Source of the DNA: Tretioscincus oriximinensis | Lineage: Eukaryota; Chordata; Lepidosauria; Squamata; Gymnophthalmidae | Length of the DNA: 64,000 bases | Direction of reading: 5' to 3' | Assembly (NCBI GenBank): GCA_022410635.1 | Contig: JAJVDF010000251.1 | Coordinates: 1,241,548 to 1,305,547, forward strand | Shown: positions 37,501-49,500 of the stretch, piece by piece | How positions within the stretch are numbered: position 1 is the first letter of the stretch | Layout: each line of letters opens with the position of its first letter | Position numbers and translations under genes: made by a program | Notes under the pieces: model-generated | The model's input: only the letters and a program-made list of their open reading frames with translations | The model's database searches: none | Told to the model about the DNA's origin: nothing

Positions 37501-40500
37501 AGGTCAATGCTGCCATGAATCTGGTGCTCTTTGAAGATGCCATGTGCCACATGTAAGAAGAAGATTTTATTCTGGAAAATGGCTTAATCATTCCTNGGTG
37601 TGATTGTTGCACAGTGGTGTGTCAGAAAGAAATGGCTGGCTCAAGTCTCTTAATGCAAAAATCTTGATTGGTTAAATAACCTAAGGACTTTTATGGGATA
37701 AGAGATTATGGCAGGACCTGTGATATAAGCAAAGATTATTTCTGAATCTATCTTTTCTGTTTATGCTGACAATTATTGCAGAAGTGGTGTTTGTTTGTCT
37801 GGTTTCACTCTGGGCCAAAGGACCAGCTAGTGTTTCATCTAAGGAACAAAAATGGTTGCGGGAGTTTGTCCTTTTCCTGTGTTCTTTGTTAAAGATATTA
37901 CTAGTCTGGACATTGCAGTTTCCATAAACCTCTGTGTAACAGAGCTCGCTACTGCAGTCTACCACTATACCACACCAAAGTGTCCTAAGGGTGAAGGGAA
38001 TGCTCCCAGATTGTGCAGATCTTGGATCCTAGGAAATTTTGCTCCCAGATCTTGAACCATAGGAGAATTCTGACTGTACAGATTCATAATCACCTGAAGG
38101 TTCTGATCTTCCTTATAAGGCTGTTGAAGTGAGCCTTCAAAACCCTTTGATTCCTTCAAACAAAAGTTTTTGTACAATTTAGGTTTGAAAATAAGTCTGT
38201 CAAAATTAAGGTTGACAATTTGCTTCAGTTTTCACTGAAGAAGACAGAGGGAATTTACCCACAACAGATTTAGTTTTCTCAGAAAGAACACCAGAGGAAT
38301 TGAACGGGATAGAGATAACAAGGGAGGAGGTCCTTGCTAGCCTAAATAAGCTGAACATTTATAAATCCCCAGGGCCAGACNGCATTCACCCAAGAATTCT
38401 TAAAGAACTCAAATGCGAAATTGCCGAACTTCTAACCAAAATATTTAATCTTTCCTTAAGATCAGGCATAGTACCAATAGATTGGAAGGTAGCTAATGTA
38501 ACACCAATCTTCAAAAAAGGATCCCGGGGTGATCCCGGAAATTATAGACCAATCAGTTTAACATCAATTCCAGGTAAAGTGTTGGAAACCTTAATTAAGG
38601 ACAAAATTACTAAACACATGGAGAAGCATGCATTGCTGAATGAAACTCAGCATGGCTTTAGCAAAGGTAAATCATGCCTTACCAACTTGCTAGAATTCTT
38701 TGAGAATGTAAACAAACATGTAGATAAAGGGGATCCAGTTGATATTGTGTATCTAGATTTTCAGAAGGCGTTTGATAAAGTCCCTCATCAAAGGCTTCTA
38801 AAAAAACTCCATACTCATGGTATAAGAGGACAGACTTTGTCCTGGATTGGAAACTGGCTAAAAGATAGAAAACAGAGGGTAGTATTAAATGGACAGTTCT
38901 CTGAGTGGAAAGAGGTAAGAAGTGGGGTACCCCAGGGATCTGTACTGGGACCCTTGCTTTTCAATATATTTATAAATGATCTGGATGCCGAGGTAAATAG
39001 TGAAGTAGCCAAGTTTGCTGACGACACTAAACTGTTCAGGGTAGTGAAAACTGAAAATGATTGTAAGGCACTCCAGAGTGATTTATTGAAATTGGGTGAG
39101 TGGGCATCAAAGTGGCAAATGCACTTCAACTTAAGCAAGTGCAAGGTCATGCATATTGGGGCAAAGAACCCAAAATACTCCTACCACCTGATGGGAACCA
39201 AGCTTTCTGTGACCGAGCAAGAAAAGGATCTTGGGGTGTTAGTGGACAATTCAATGAAAATGTCAACCCAGTGTGCAGCAGCTGCAAAAAAGGCAAATTC
39301 CATGTTGGGGATAATTAGGAAAGGAATCGAAAATAAGTCAGCAAATGTTGTTTTGCCTCTTTATAAATCTGTGGTGAGGCCACATTTGGAATACTGTGTT
39401 CAATTCTGGTCACCACATCTCAAGAGGGATATTTTGGAACTGGAGAAGGTGCAGAAAAGGGCAACAAAAATGATCAAGGGTCTGGAGCACCTCCCTTACG
39501 AAGCAAGGCTGCAACGTCTGGGCCTCTTCAGCCTTGAAAGGAGACGTTTGAGGGGTGATCTGATTGAAGTGTACAAAATCATGCATGGGATCGACAGGGT
39601 GAATAGAGAAAAAATGTTTTCTCTATCACACAACACAAGGACCAGAGGGCACTCCTTAAAACTGTTGGGTAGAAAAGTGAGAACAGACAAAGGGAAGTAT
39701 TTTTTCACCCAGAGGGTCATCGGCCTGTGGAATTTACTTCCTGAAGAGGTAGTGGTAGCTAACAGCTTGGATAGTTTCAAGACAGGACTAGACAGGTTTA
39801 TGGACACTAAGGGTATAAATGGATACTAAGATAGTTGTCTGGATGTAGCCTCCGGGATGGAGCAACAGGCAGGACTTTTGAAATACCATTTGCAGGGAGT
39901 CACGAACAGGAGCAGCATATTTTGCTTTCCTCTGTTCGGACTGCCCAGGTGCATCTGGTGGGCCCTTGTGTGACACAGAATGCTGGACTCGATGGGCTGT
40001 GGCCTGATCCAGTATGGCTCTTCTTATGTTCTTATGTTCTTATGTAAGGTTGATGAAAGCTTTTGTTTAAACATCTAGTTATAATGCAATTTAAAGTACA
40101 AGTACCTGCAAGTAATTAGTTGGATTCTTTGTTACCAGATTCTCAAGTGGATGTTTTTGCTAAATGAAGATTTTTCATTCTTATTGGACTTTTCTTAATT
40201 ANTCTAGAAGCAAATTTGTAGAGGCTGCTTCAAACAAGCACATTAGATTATACTTCCCTGTCGTCTGTACTAACTGTTACAAGATGATATTTGGAATTCA
40301 GTCACTGCCATGAAAGGAATAAGGCATATGATTGTTAGTCCTCATTGTTGGCTCCTTTACATTCTGTAGAATGCATCCTTTCAGTTCCCACATCAGTGGA
40401 TCTTAATGTTCTAGTAATGCTTTTGTGTGCCACAGTCCTTTACACCATTCAGGTACTTGTGAGCTTTTATCTTCAGTGGTGTCTTGCTAGCCAGGGTGTA

Positions 40501-43500
40501 GTTAGGATCTGGTGTGCAGTGGATAAAAGCTGGCACATACAGAGATTTTTGAATTCTAAGCTCGTAAAGGTAAAATTATCAATTGCTTCACAGTGGTTCT
40601 TTATACTTCAGGCAGAAACTGGGCCCATTTTACTGTCCCTTAATTGCAGCCTGGACATAAAACCTGGCTAAAAGGCCCGTCTTCTCAATTAGCACAGAAA
40701 AGGCAGTGGCTGAGTTCCAGCAATTCACACAGTCATTCTTGCAAATTAGCCTTTCAATGTGAATTGTGAACAGAAGTTTTTTTTTCCTTTTTTCATCCAT
40801 CTTGGTAGAATGTGCTGCCATCAATTTGTCCTGAGTGTTTTAACATAATAAAAAGTACTGTTTCTTAAGTCAAAATGGTAAAAGATGAATTTACAACTTC
40901 ACCTGTTTGATTCTATTAATTCTTGGGCTGCGTTCCCATTGCCCCTTAATGCGCGCACGACTGCGAAGCCAAAGTCCACTGTTCCAACTGTGTTATCATA
41001 AAGACAGGCACGGAAGTGCTGCAGTGTCGGATAGCTCAATTGCAGGCATGGATAGCTCAGTCGCTTAGGAATCCGTCTCTCGCCTGGGAGATGGGGTTTT
41101 GAAGCCCTGTGTGGGACGTGGGGAGGGGTGAGCACCTTCCACTAGCCTGTAGCTCTAGCCAACCCAGCTATTCAGAAGCATGAATTGCAAGAAATTGCAA
41201 CTGACTGCAAGTAGATACATGGGAACCACCATAGCCTGGTGGGGAAGATAGAATATGAACCTTCGGGCAAAATATATCCTTGTAAGCCGCTTTGAGTCCC
41301 ATTGAAAGGTGAGAAAAGCAGGGTATAAGAACCAAGTTCTTCTTCTTCTTCTTAAACGCACACCACAGGTTTCTGCTTTGCAGTTCATGCTGAAATTGTG
41401 TCATCGCTGCTGCTTTTTGTAATTCACGCAACTTTGTACACTGACAACGGAGATCAGGCAACAATAAGCGAACAAGAGAGCGGGGGCTGGAGGCTCTTTT
41501 GTTTAGCATTCCTTTCAGGCTCAGCAGCTTCCCTCCCGCCTCTGGAAAAATAGGTTTTTTCCAGCTGCTGCAGCCTGGTGAAAGAGATTCATTGAGCACC
41601 CTCAGCTCACAGCAATCATGACGTTAATGTGGAATGAATGCTCAGGGAATGCTCAGGTAAAAATAAGCCCTCACTTCGCTTTCATTTTGGAATGATAAAA
41701 TCCATTTTCCTGTCCCTTTTAAAGTTCTAATAGGGATACAGCCTTGGTTTGTTTCTATGAGCTCTGGCAAGGCTGATGAAAGGCAAAGTTATAATACTGT
41801 TTCTTGTAGGCACTTTTCATGTAACAAATTTTGAGTAGGCTGTTAAAATGAGGAAATATTATATGATTTTAAACTCAGAGGCTTCCAGAATTAGACGAAT
41901 TGAAAAGATTACACTTCTGAAATTGATTATCTATTGAAAAATTGTTACAGTTCTAATTGCAAAGGGCAGCTGGATATCTATTTATTTTAAGGGACTTGCA
42001 GAGCCATTTGATGCCTGTTTTCAAGATGTCTGTGCCAACAAACAAGGGTCAAGAATTGTTCCTGCTTAGTTTTCAAGAGAAATAAAAAGTTTTGTTCTTC
42101 TTAAAATATGCTTTTAATACAATGAGGTTTTTTAATATAAAAAAGCTTACATGTTTATTTGCACTGTGGCTGATTTTTCCATCTTGCTCATTAACAGAAC
42201 CATTTTCTAGCTTCTTTGAATGCTTGCTTTGGTTCTTTTCTTTATAATATATATATAAATGAACTCTTGAGTTCCTTGCAGAAGATGGAATTATTAAATA
42301 AAAATGCTTTATCCTTAGTAGGTATTAACTATAATACTAGACATGTAGTAGCAGATTGGGTACAAATATATTGGTTGCCAGGAGACAAAGGAGGCCTCAC
42401 CCAAAAATCTCATGGGCCAAATTCTCATACAAGGCACCAAACCTTCATACCCCAGGTACCACCCACACCCACCCATTTTGTTTCTGGCCCCTGTCCTCTC
42501 CCCATCAGCCTCTGCCCATATCCACCATTGAGCAGAAATTCTGATAGCAGATGAAATTCTTCTATGCAGAAAGCCTCTTCCTCATATGTGTATGAGAATC
42601 CTCATATTGGAATTCTCATAAAGTTTGAAGACTGCATGGGTAAATGGGTTACAATGCAGCCCCTCCCCCAGCCACCCTTTCCTAAGGCCTTTCTTCTGTT
42701 GATACTAAGCTGGCTTCTCTGCATACCCTTACAAATACCCCCTTCCCTCATTCTATCCCTTGAATTAGGTCAAGCAGTGAGATTTTCAATTAAAAATGTA
42801 TATCAACTTCTGATGAAGTTAATCTCTATCAAGTATTTATCGGGTTTATTCTTAGGGGCATAATTATGAGCAGGTGAACAACATTTATAAAAGAGTGATG
42901 AAAAACGTTGAGGAGCAAGTGATAGTTTTTTTTCCTTCTGTTTCAGAGTACCAATATTTTGGTAATCTGATGGATAGAACAATTAATTTAATTCTGTCAG
43001 AGAACAATCCCCAAGGTAGACAGTATTGACTACAAATCAGGTGCACTAAACATTTGCTACAATGTAACTGGAAATAGAAAATAGATAAAATTGTAGACCA
43101 TAAACTTAAAAGAAATAAATGAATAACAAGACAAACATATACCAGTAAATTCATGAATTAGCAGAGTCTGGGCAACAAGATCTCGATATGTCTAGAAAAC
43201 AAATGAAAAGAGCAGTGAAAAAGATAAAATAACGTAAATATAACAAGGGTAAGAAATAAACAGTAGTGCAATGATCTCATATGATACACTTTTTCTCTTC
43301 AGATGGTTAGCACTGATGAGACAGAAGTACATAGACTCATATGTATCAGTCTTGTCCAGAAGTACATAGGTTTTGAGAAATGATACTTGAGAATATACTT
43401 AATTTACTATAAGAACTTTAATTTTGCCTGTTTCAGCTATTTATTAATCAGAACATTTGCTATTCAATAATTAGTATTAACAACCCAATATATGTTAGCG

Positions 43501-46500
43501 TTGGCATAGAAAGATTCCACTAAACAGAATAAAACTATTAGATTAAATTTGGGGTTGATCAGGATAAATTTGATTGTTTAATAATGAGACAAATGAAGTA
43601 ATGACATATGGATTATAAGTCAGGAGGAATGGATGATTAGCACTATTGAATTATGTCACTACATTAAATCACACAAATATACTGAAGGATGAAATAGTGA
43701 AGTTTTAATAGTTTAATGATATGGATATGAACAAAAAAATGCCCAGAAGCAATTGGTAGGGTACTATGTGAGACAAATGTAAGACTTGATGATCTGTAGC
43801 CTGATTCAGTAGGGCCCCTCTTGAGTCCTTATGTCCTTAAGTGTTACTGCATGAGTGTTGAATGAGTGTTGGATGTGTCTTGAGATAGTGCAAGAGGTTG
43901 AAATATTGCAGAAAGTTCCAAATATGTCAGGATTTTTTTTACTGATGTTTACATACTTACTTTAAGGGAATTTGTTCCTTTCTGTTCAGTTGTCGGATCA
44001 ACCGTATTCTGGAATCTCCAAGAGGAAATGCACTATTGGTTGGTGTAGGAGGAAGTGGTAAACAAAGCCTGACAAGATTGGCAGCATTCATTAGCTCCCT
44101 TGAAGTTTTTCAAATCACTTTAAGGAAAGGCTATGGGATTACTGACCTGAAGGTAAGAAACTGAGGATGGAGTGCTTGCATTTTAGCATATGGTTACAAT
44201 ATTTTTGTAATAAACATAGTCAAGTTCAGCCATATGATTTTATTAAATTTTGTTAATGTTGTATGTTGATATGCTGTAGAAAAAATGGAAAATCATTTGC
44301 AGTCTCAGGTGAAAAAGTACAGATCTGTTTACATGCGACTGTGCTATTTCATAATGAACATAGAGGCTACTGATTTGAAAATATTTCTTAAAACTAAGCT
44401 ATCTTTGCACATACCGAATTAATTTGATTATACACTATGTTGGAAATAATACATATGTAGGAAGCTGTTCTTGTTAGATTCAAATTATGGGCTTTTTCAC
44501 ACCTTCAGAAAAAAGGACTCCAGTAATTATTATCATCCATTTGTTGGGGAGGCAGTTTTCTGCCTCTCTTGTTCCCCTTGCATGATGCCTGTTATGATGG
44601 TGTGACACAATATGCAGTATAAAAGGCAGTTGCACTGTATAAAAAGCTCATATCCAAAGCAGAATATCAAAGGTCTTTGGAAAGAAATCACTTTGTATAC
44701 TGCTCAAAACAATTAAGGGAACACTTAATGTTACACTGTTATGTTAAAGTGTTTCCTTAATTATTTTGAGCAGTATATTTATACAGTTCATTTGAAAAGG
44801 GATGAAATTTTCCCCTTGAGCTATTTTGAATANTGTCCACTGAGAAATCATACAGACTGTCATAGAGGCTGGCCCCAGGTCCGATACATTATCTGATGAC
44901 CAATCTGGCCAGGCATTGTAATGTTGAAGTTATGTTTATTATGCAATGACTTCAAGTGGATAAATACAAAGTGATTCCATAGTGGTTTGATTTTTTTTTT
45001 AATTTGAGCTTTTGTATAGTGTAATTGCCTTTATAGTATATGCTGCGAGACACCATCATAACGGGCATCATGCACGAGCAAATGATCTGGGAATTCGGCG
45101 CAGTGCATCTCTGTGAATGGCACACATCTGGAAATTTCACATTGGAGGGTTTCCAAATGCCCAAGACAAGGCTCCATGTTCTTAAGCTGCTCCCACTGTC
45201 TTGTAGGCAGTGGCATATCCATCACCGTGGCGACTGTCATGCTGATGATAATTAGCATGTTGAATTCTGTCTTCACACACCAATAAGACTGATATCTTTC
45301 TTCATGCAGGTGATCTGAAATATACTTTTTTTTCCTTCTTCTTCATAGGCAGACCTAGCAGTGCAATACATTACAGCAGGATTAAAGAATGTGGGCACTG
45401 TTTTTCTTATGACCGATGCTCAGGTGGCTGATGAGAGATTCTTAGTTCTTGTAAATGACTTACTTGCTTCAGGTATGGAATTTTGACAATTTTATAATGA
45501 GCAAATATATATTCAGTCTCCCATATTAAATTTGTGAAGTGCTTCTCAGAGGACACAAGTCTTAGTGTTTTATGTTCATTTACCAGCATTCATATTTAGT
45601 ATAACTACTATTACCTTATCAAATTGCAGTGTGAGTGTGTGTTTGGGAAGGCAAGCATGTCTGAGACTGGGTGACCTGAACTGTAATGTTCTACTTTTTG
45701 TGTGACTGGATTGCTTGAGGATTGCTGTTAAGCTGCTCACCCCCAGGTAAGGAATTGGTGTGAACAGGTGAAAAGGTATGAAAAGGGCCTAAATCTGTGG
45801 CATTTGACCCAATCCTGAGAAAAGTAATTATGAACTTTCATTTATCAAACCTAATTTGTTGCGGATTTCCTACCAAACTACCCTACTTATTTTGTAAATT
45901 CTCAGATTCATATTAATCTGTTCTGAAAACTTGTAAAATAAAAAAGCAGCCCAAAGTGTAAAGCTGCAATACAATCAAAGTATGATTGTGGATGTATGAG
46001 GAAAAGATTTTGGAGAACAGTAAAAGCTAATTGTGCTACACTCCCAGTTTTTAAGTTAAGTAAAGGAATACACCAAAGAGTCTAGAACAGAGTAATAAGA
46101 AATACCTGGGGATCTTTCCTCCTCAGACATTATATCCTGTATATGAATTCTAAGATCTNCACTTGGTAAAATCACCAAAGATCTAAAAGTATATGATATC
46201 TCTGTCTCAAATTTGGGCATGTCATGCAGCAGAGATGAAGGGAAAGGAAAGAGATAATTTAGCTTGTCCAGCTGATAAAATTGATTAAAAAACTCTTATA
46301 TTTAGCATGATTCATAATGTTTATTGCATCTATGAGAAACAAAACAGAACCAGTAGAAAGGTCATTAATGAATGGACAACTGCTTCAGTCTGGGATGTTC
46401 ATTTATTGTTAAACTGTATAATATTCTTGCTTCTTTGGTTATAGAGTTGTGATACCTGCTTTAGATATGTCCTGAATATTCTTTTAATTTAAAGAAGGCA

Positions 46501-49500
46501 CCTATTTAATCATACTGAGGCAGGAGACCTATGAGCCTGGTCACACCTTTACCTTTAGAATTAGCTCTGAAGAATGAGCTCAGTCAAATTTTCTTTTTTT
46601 ACTAAATACCATCCTTTGGGATTGGAAATGGACAAAGGTTTAAAGTAGAGATGTGGCCATGGAGACGAAAAATGACTTGTAATTTATCTTCAGTTATGCC
46701 CCATGTCTATTTAATGGTCTAGTACTGAAGGGGAGATCTTCTCTCAGTCAGATAATAGGAACAGAAAGCTAAATTTCTTCTGGGTGTTTAGGAGAAATTC
46801 CTGATCTTTTTCCTGATGATGAAGTTGAAAATATAATTAACAATATGAGGAATGAAGTAAAAGCCCAAGGGCTGTTGGACAGCAGGGAGAACTGTTGGAA
46901 ATTTTTCATTGATCGAGTTAGAAGGCAGCTTAAGGTAAGATTGTGATGTCTAAGGGTTGTTACTGTTTCATGTTTTTTTTAAATTTAGCTGGTATAGTAG
47001 CATCTTAAAAACTAAAAGAAAGAAAGAAGTTGAAAAAGATTACGGTTCTTTCCTCATTGAACTTTATTCTTGGATGTATCTTGTAATAGGGGAGAGGCAT
47101 GTGGAAAGATCCTAAGACTTCTTTACTTACTGATACAGACTAACACAGCCACATTTTTTAAATTTTACCATAATGTGTTTTTAATGTTTTGCTTGATAAA
47201 ATACAGAATTCTTCCTGACTTTGTTTATTAAGCGTTTTCTTCATAGATCTTCATGTGATATTTGAGTAGCAAGAACTTTACTTCAAGTTCTAGAAAATAC
47301 ATTCTGACTATTATACATTTATTCAGGAAAAAAGTGAATTGGCGTGAAAAGAATTGGGCACTCTTTCCTGTCTTGAAGTTTATTTCATTTCTGATATTTC
47401 TTTCCCATCTTGAGTTTCTAGGATGGGTCACAACATTTAATAAGGACAATAAAAACTTAGAATATAAAACTTAACTTAAAATATAATCCTCCTACTCTTG
47501 CAGGATAAGATCTAAGTTCGGTTTTCAGTCAATTTTATTATAGTCTTTGAGCTGTATTATAGTTTTAAAGTTTTGTTGTTGTTTATCTTCTCAATTTTGG
47601 GGGGCTGTTTTCTCTTCCTTAGGTTGCTCTTTGCTTTTCTCCAGTGGGAAACAAGCTTAGAATTCGAAGTCGAAAATTCCCAGCTATTGTGAACTGTTCA
47701 GCAATAGACTGGTTTCATGAATGGCCACAGGAAGCTCTGGAGTCAGTCAGCCTCCGCTTCTTGCAAGGAACAGATAATATTGAGGCAAGAACTTACTAAG
47801 AACTACTTTTACTGCTCCCCCCTCCCCCAATGTCAGGTCAATGCTGAAAATATGCTTATATGCTTAATAAGTGTAAATCATTTAGGTCTGGTTGATATTC
47901 TGGGCTATTTCTTGTCATCTACCTGCTGGTGTAGATTATGGGGGCTGAGTGGGACCTGTCATAGTCTACATCAGCATGTGGATGGCCAAACCTTGTATGA
48001 AGAAATAAGACCCAGTGGGGGCAGGACCTCGGTATTTAATTTATCTTTACGTATCTGTATCCTGGGGAATCCCTTTTTGTAATAAGCACCCTGACCCATA
48101 CGTGGAGACTCCTTACATTTCTGTTGGATTGTTTTGGTCAGATGTCAGACTGGTTTCTGGCTTCTTATATAACACAAGTTGAATTAAGTCTGCTGCTTTT
48201 GGGATATAGTGGGCTCTAGCCTCGTTCCCCCAGCTCCAGAAGGGCAGAAAATCGCCAGGAGAGAGTCCCTGGAGTTTTGGGAATTTTAGAAAACTTCTCC
48301 AACTAAACTAAAAGACATTTCTATTTAGATTATCTATATATTATTTTTAAAAATACGAACCAAAAATAATAATAAAACCCCAGCTCAGCTGTGAGGTAAG
48401 CTCTGAAATTTTGTTGTTATAATCAAGTACGATATACAAACATTATATAACTACTATAAAAAGAGTAAAATTAAAACAAAACTAGTTGGGTTGTTTACTT
48501 TAAAAAACAACAACAACAAATTTAATTATATCAAATAGAGGGTTTTTTAGAAAAACAAACAAACAAAATATTTTAATATATTGAAAGAAAATTCATTTCA
48601 TAACATATAGTTTCACTAAAAATATCTTAGATTATAACCATAACTAAAGGATCTTGAAGCAAAAGAGAATTTAAATAGTATTAAAAGTAAATTATAAATA
48701 TATNAATAATGAAGGTAGAGAGCCAGCAGGGGGAAGGGGTTTTTCCAGTGTTTTGCACTGAGTGTCAGATGTATGACTATCTACCTGCCGGTGAGAAGTC
48801 ATGGGTGTGTGTTCGGTGCAAGGAGCTCCTGGCTCTCAGGGAACGTGTTTCTTCCCTTGAGGCCAAGGTTGCTGACCTGGAGAAGCAGAGAGACAGGAAT
48901 AGGTGTCAGGAAGAGACCTCCATGGATGCTGTAGAAGCATCCCACTCCTGGGAATGCAGCCCTCCAGCTGCCTTGGAGAATGGGGGTTTCAGGCAGAGAG
49001 GACATCAGAGCAAGGAAGAGGGACAGCTTCCCTTAGTGGGGACCCCTTCCTTANAAGATGTGCCGGTATCCTCTTGCACCGAGGATAGTCCTTCACGGGT
49101 GGAGGGAGGGGGGCTTCTTGTAGTGGGTGATTGGATTGTCAGGCATATTGAGAGGAGGGTGTGCGATGGGCGAAATGACCGTATGGTAACTTGCCTGCCG
49201 GGTGCAAAGGTTGCGGACATCANGCTACATCTAGATAGGTTGTTAGACAGTGCTGGGGTGGAGCCAGGTGTTGTGGTACATGTTGGTACCAACGATATTG
49301 GGAAAGCCAAGCGGGGAGTCCTGGAAGCCAAATTTAGGTNGCTAGGTAGAAGATTGAAATCCAGGACCTCCAAGGTAGCNTTTTNTGAAATGCTACCTGT
49401 TCCACGTGCAGGACCAGCCAGGCAGGCAGANATTAGAAGCTTCAATGCGTGGATGAGGCTGTGGTGTCGTGAGGAAGGATTTAGATTTGTCAGGAACTGG

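Larger units (their letters stand above)
37553..43989. other. DNAH9 intron g-h (6437 nt)
   Basis: GT-AG intron holding a 5'-truncated CR1 with open reverse transcriptase (38216-40044), a SINE (41042), an inverse copy of the repeat at 35898 and a CR1 3' piece (43738). The stretches 40060-41040, 41360-41990 and 42060-43730 show nothing else I can classify. Confidence 0.75.

Noticed and set aside
38300..39829. A 509-codon host protein gene
   Set aside because: All motifs are CR1 reverse transcriptase, the 3' end is the CR1 tail, and the apparent start is only the truncation point.
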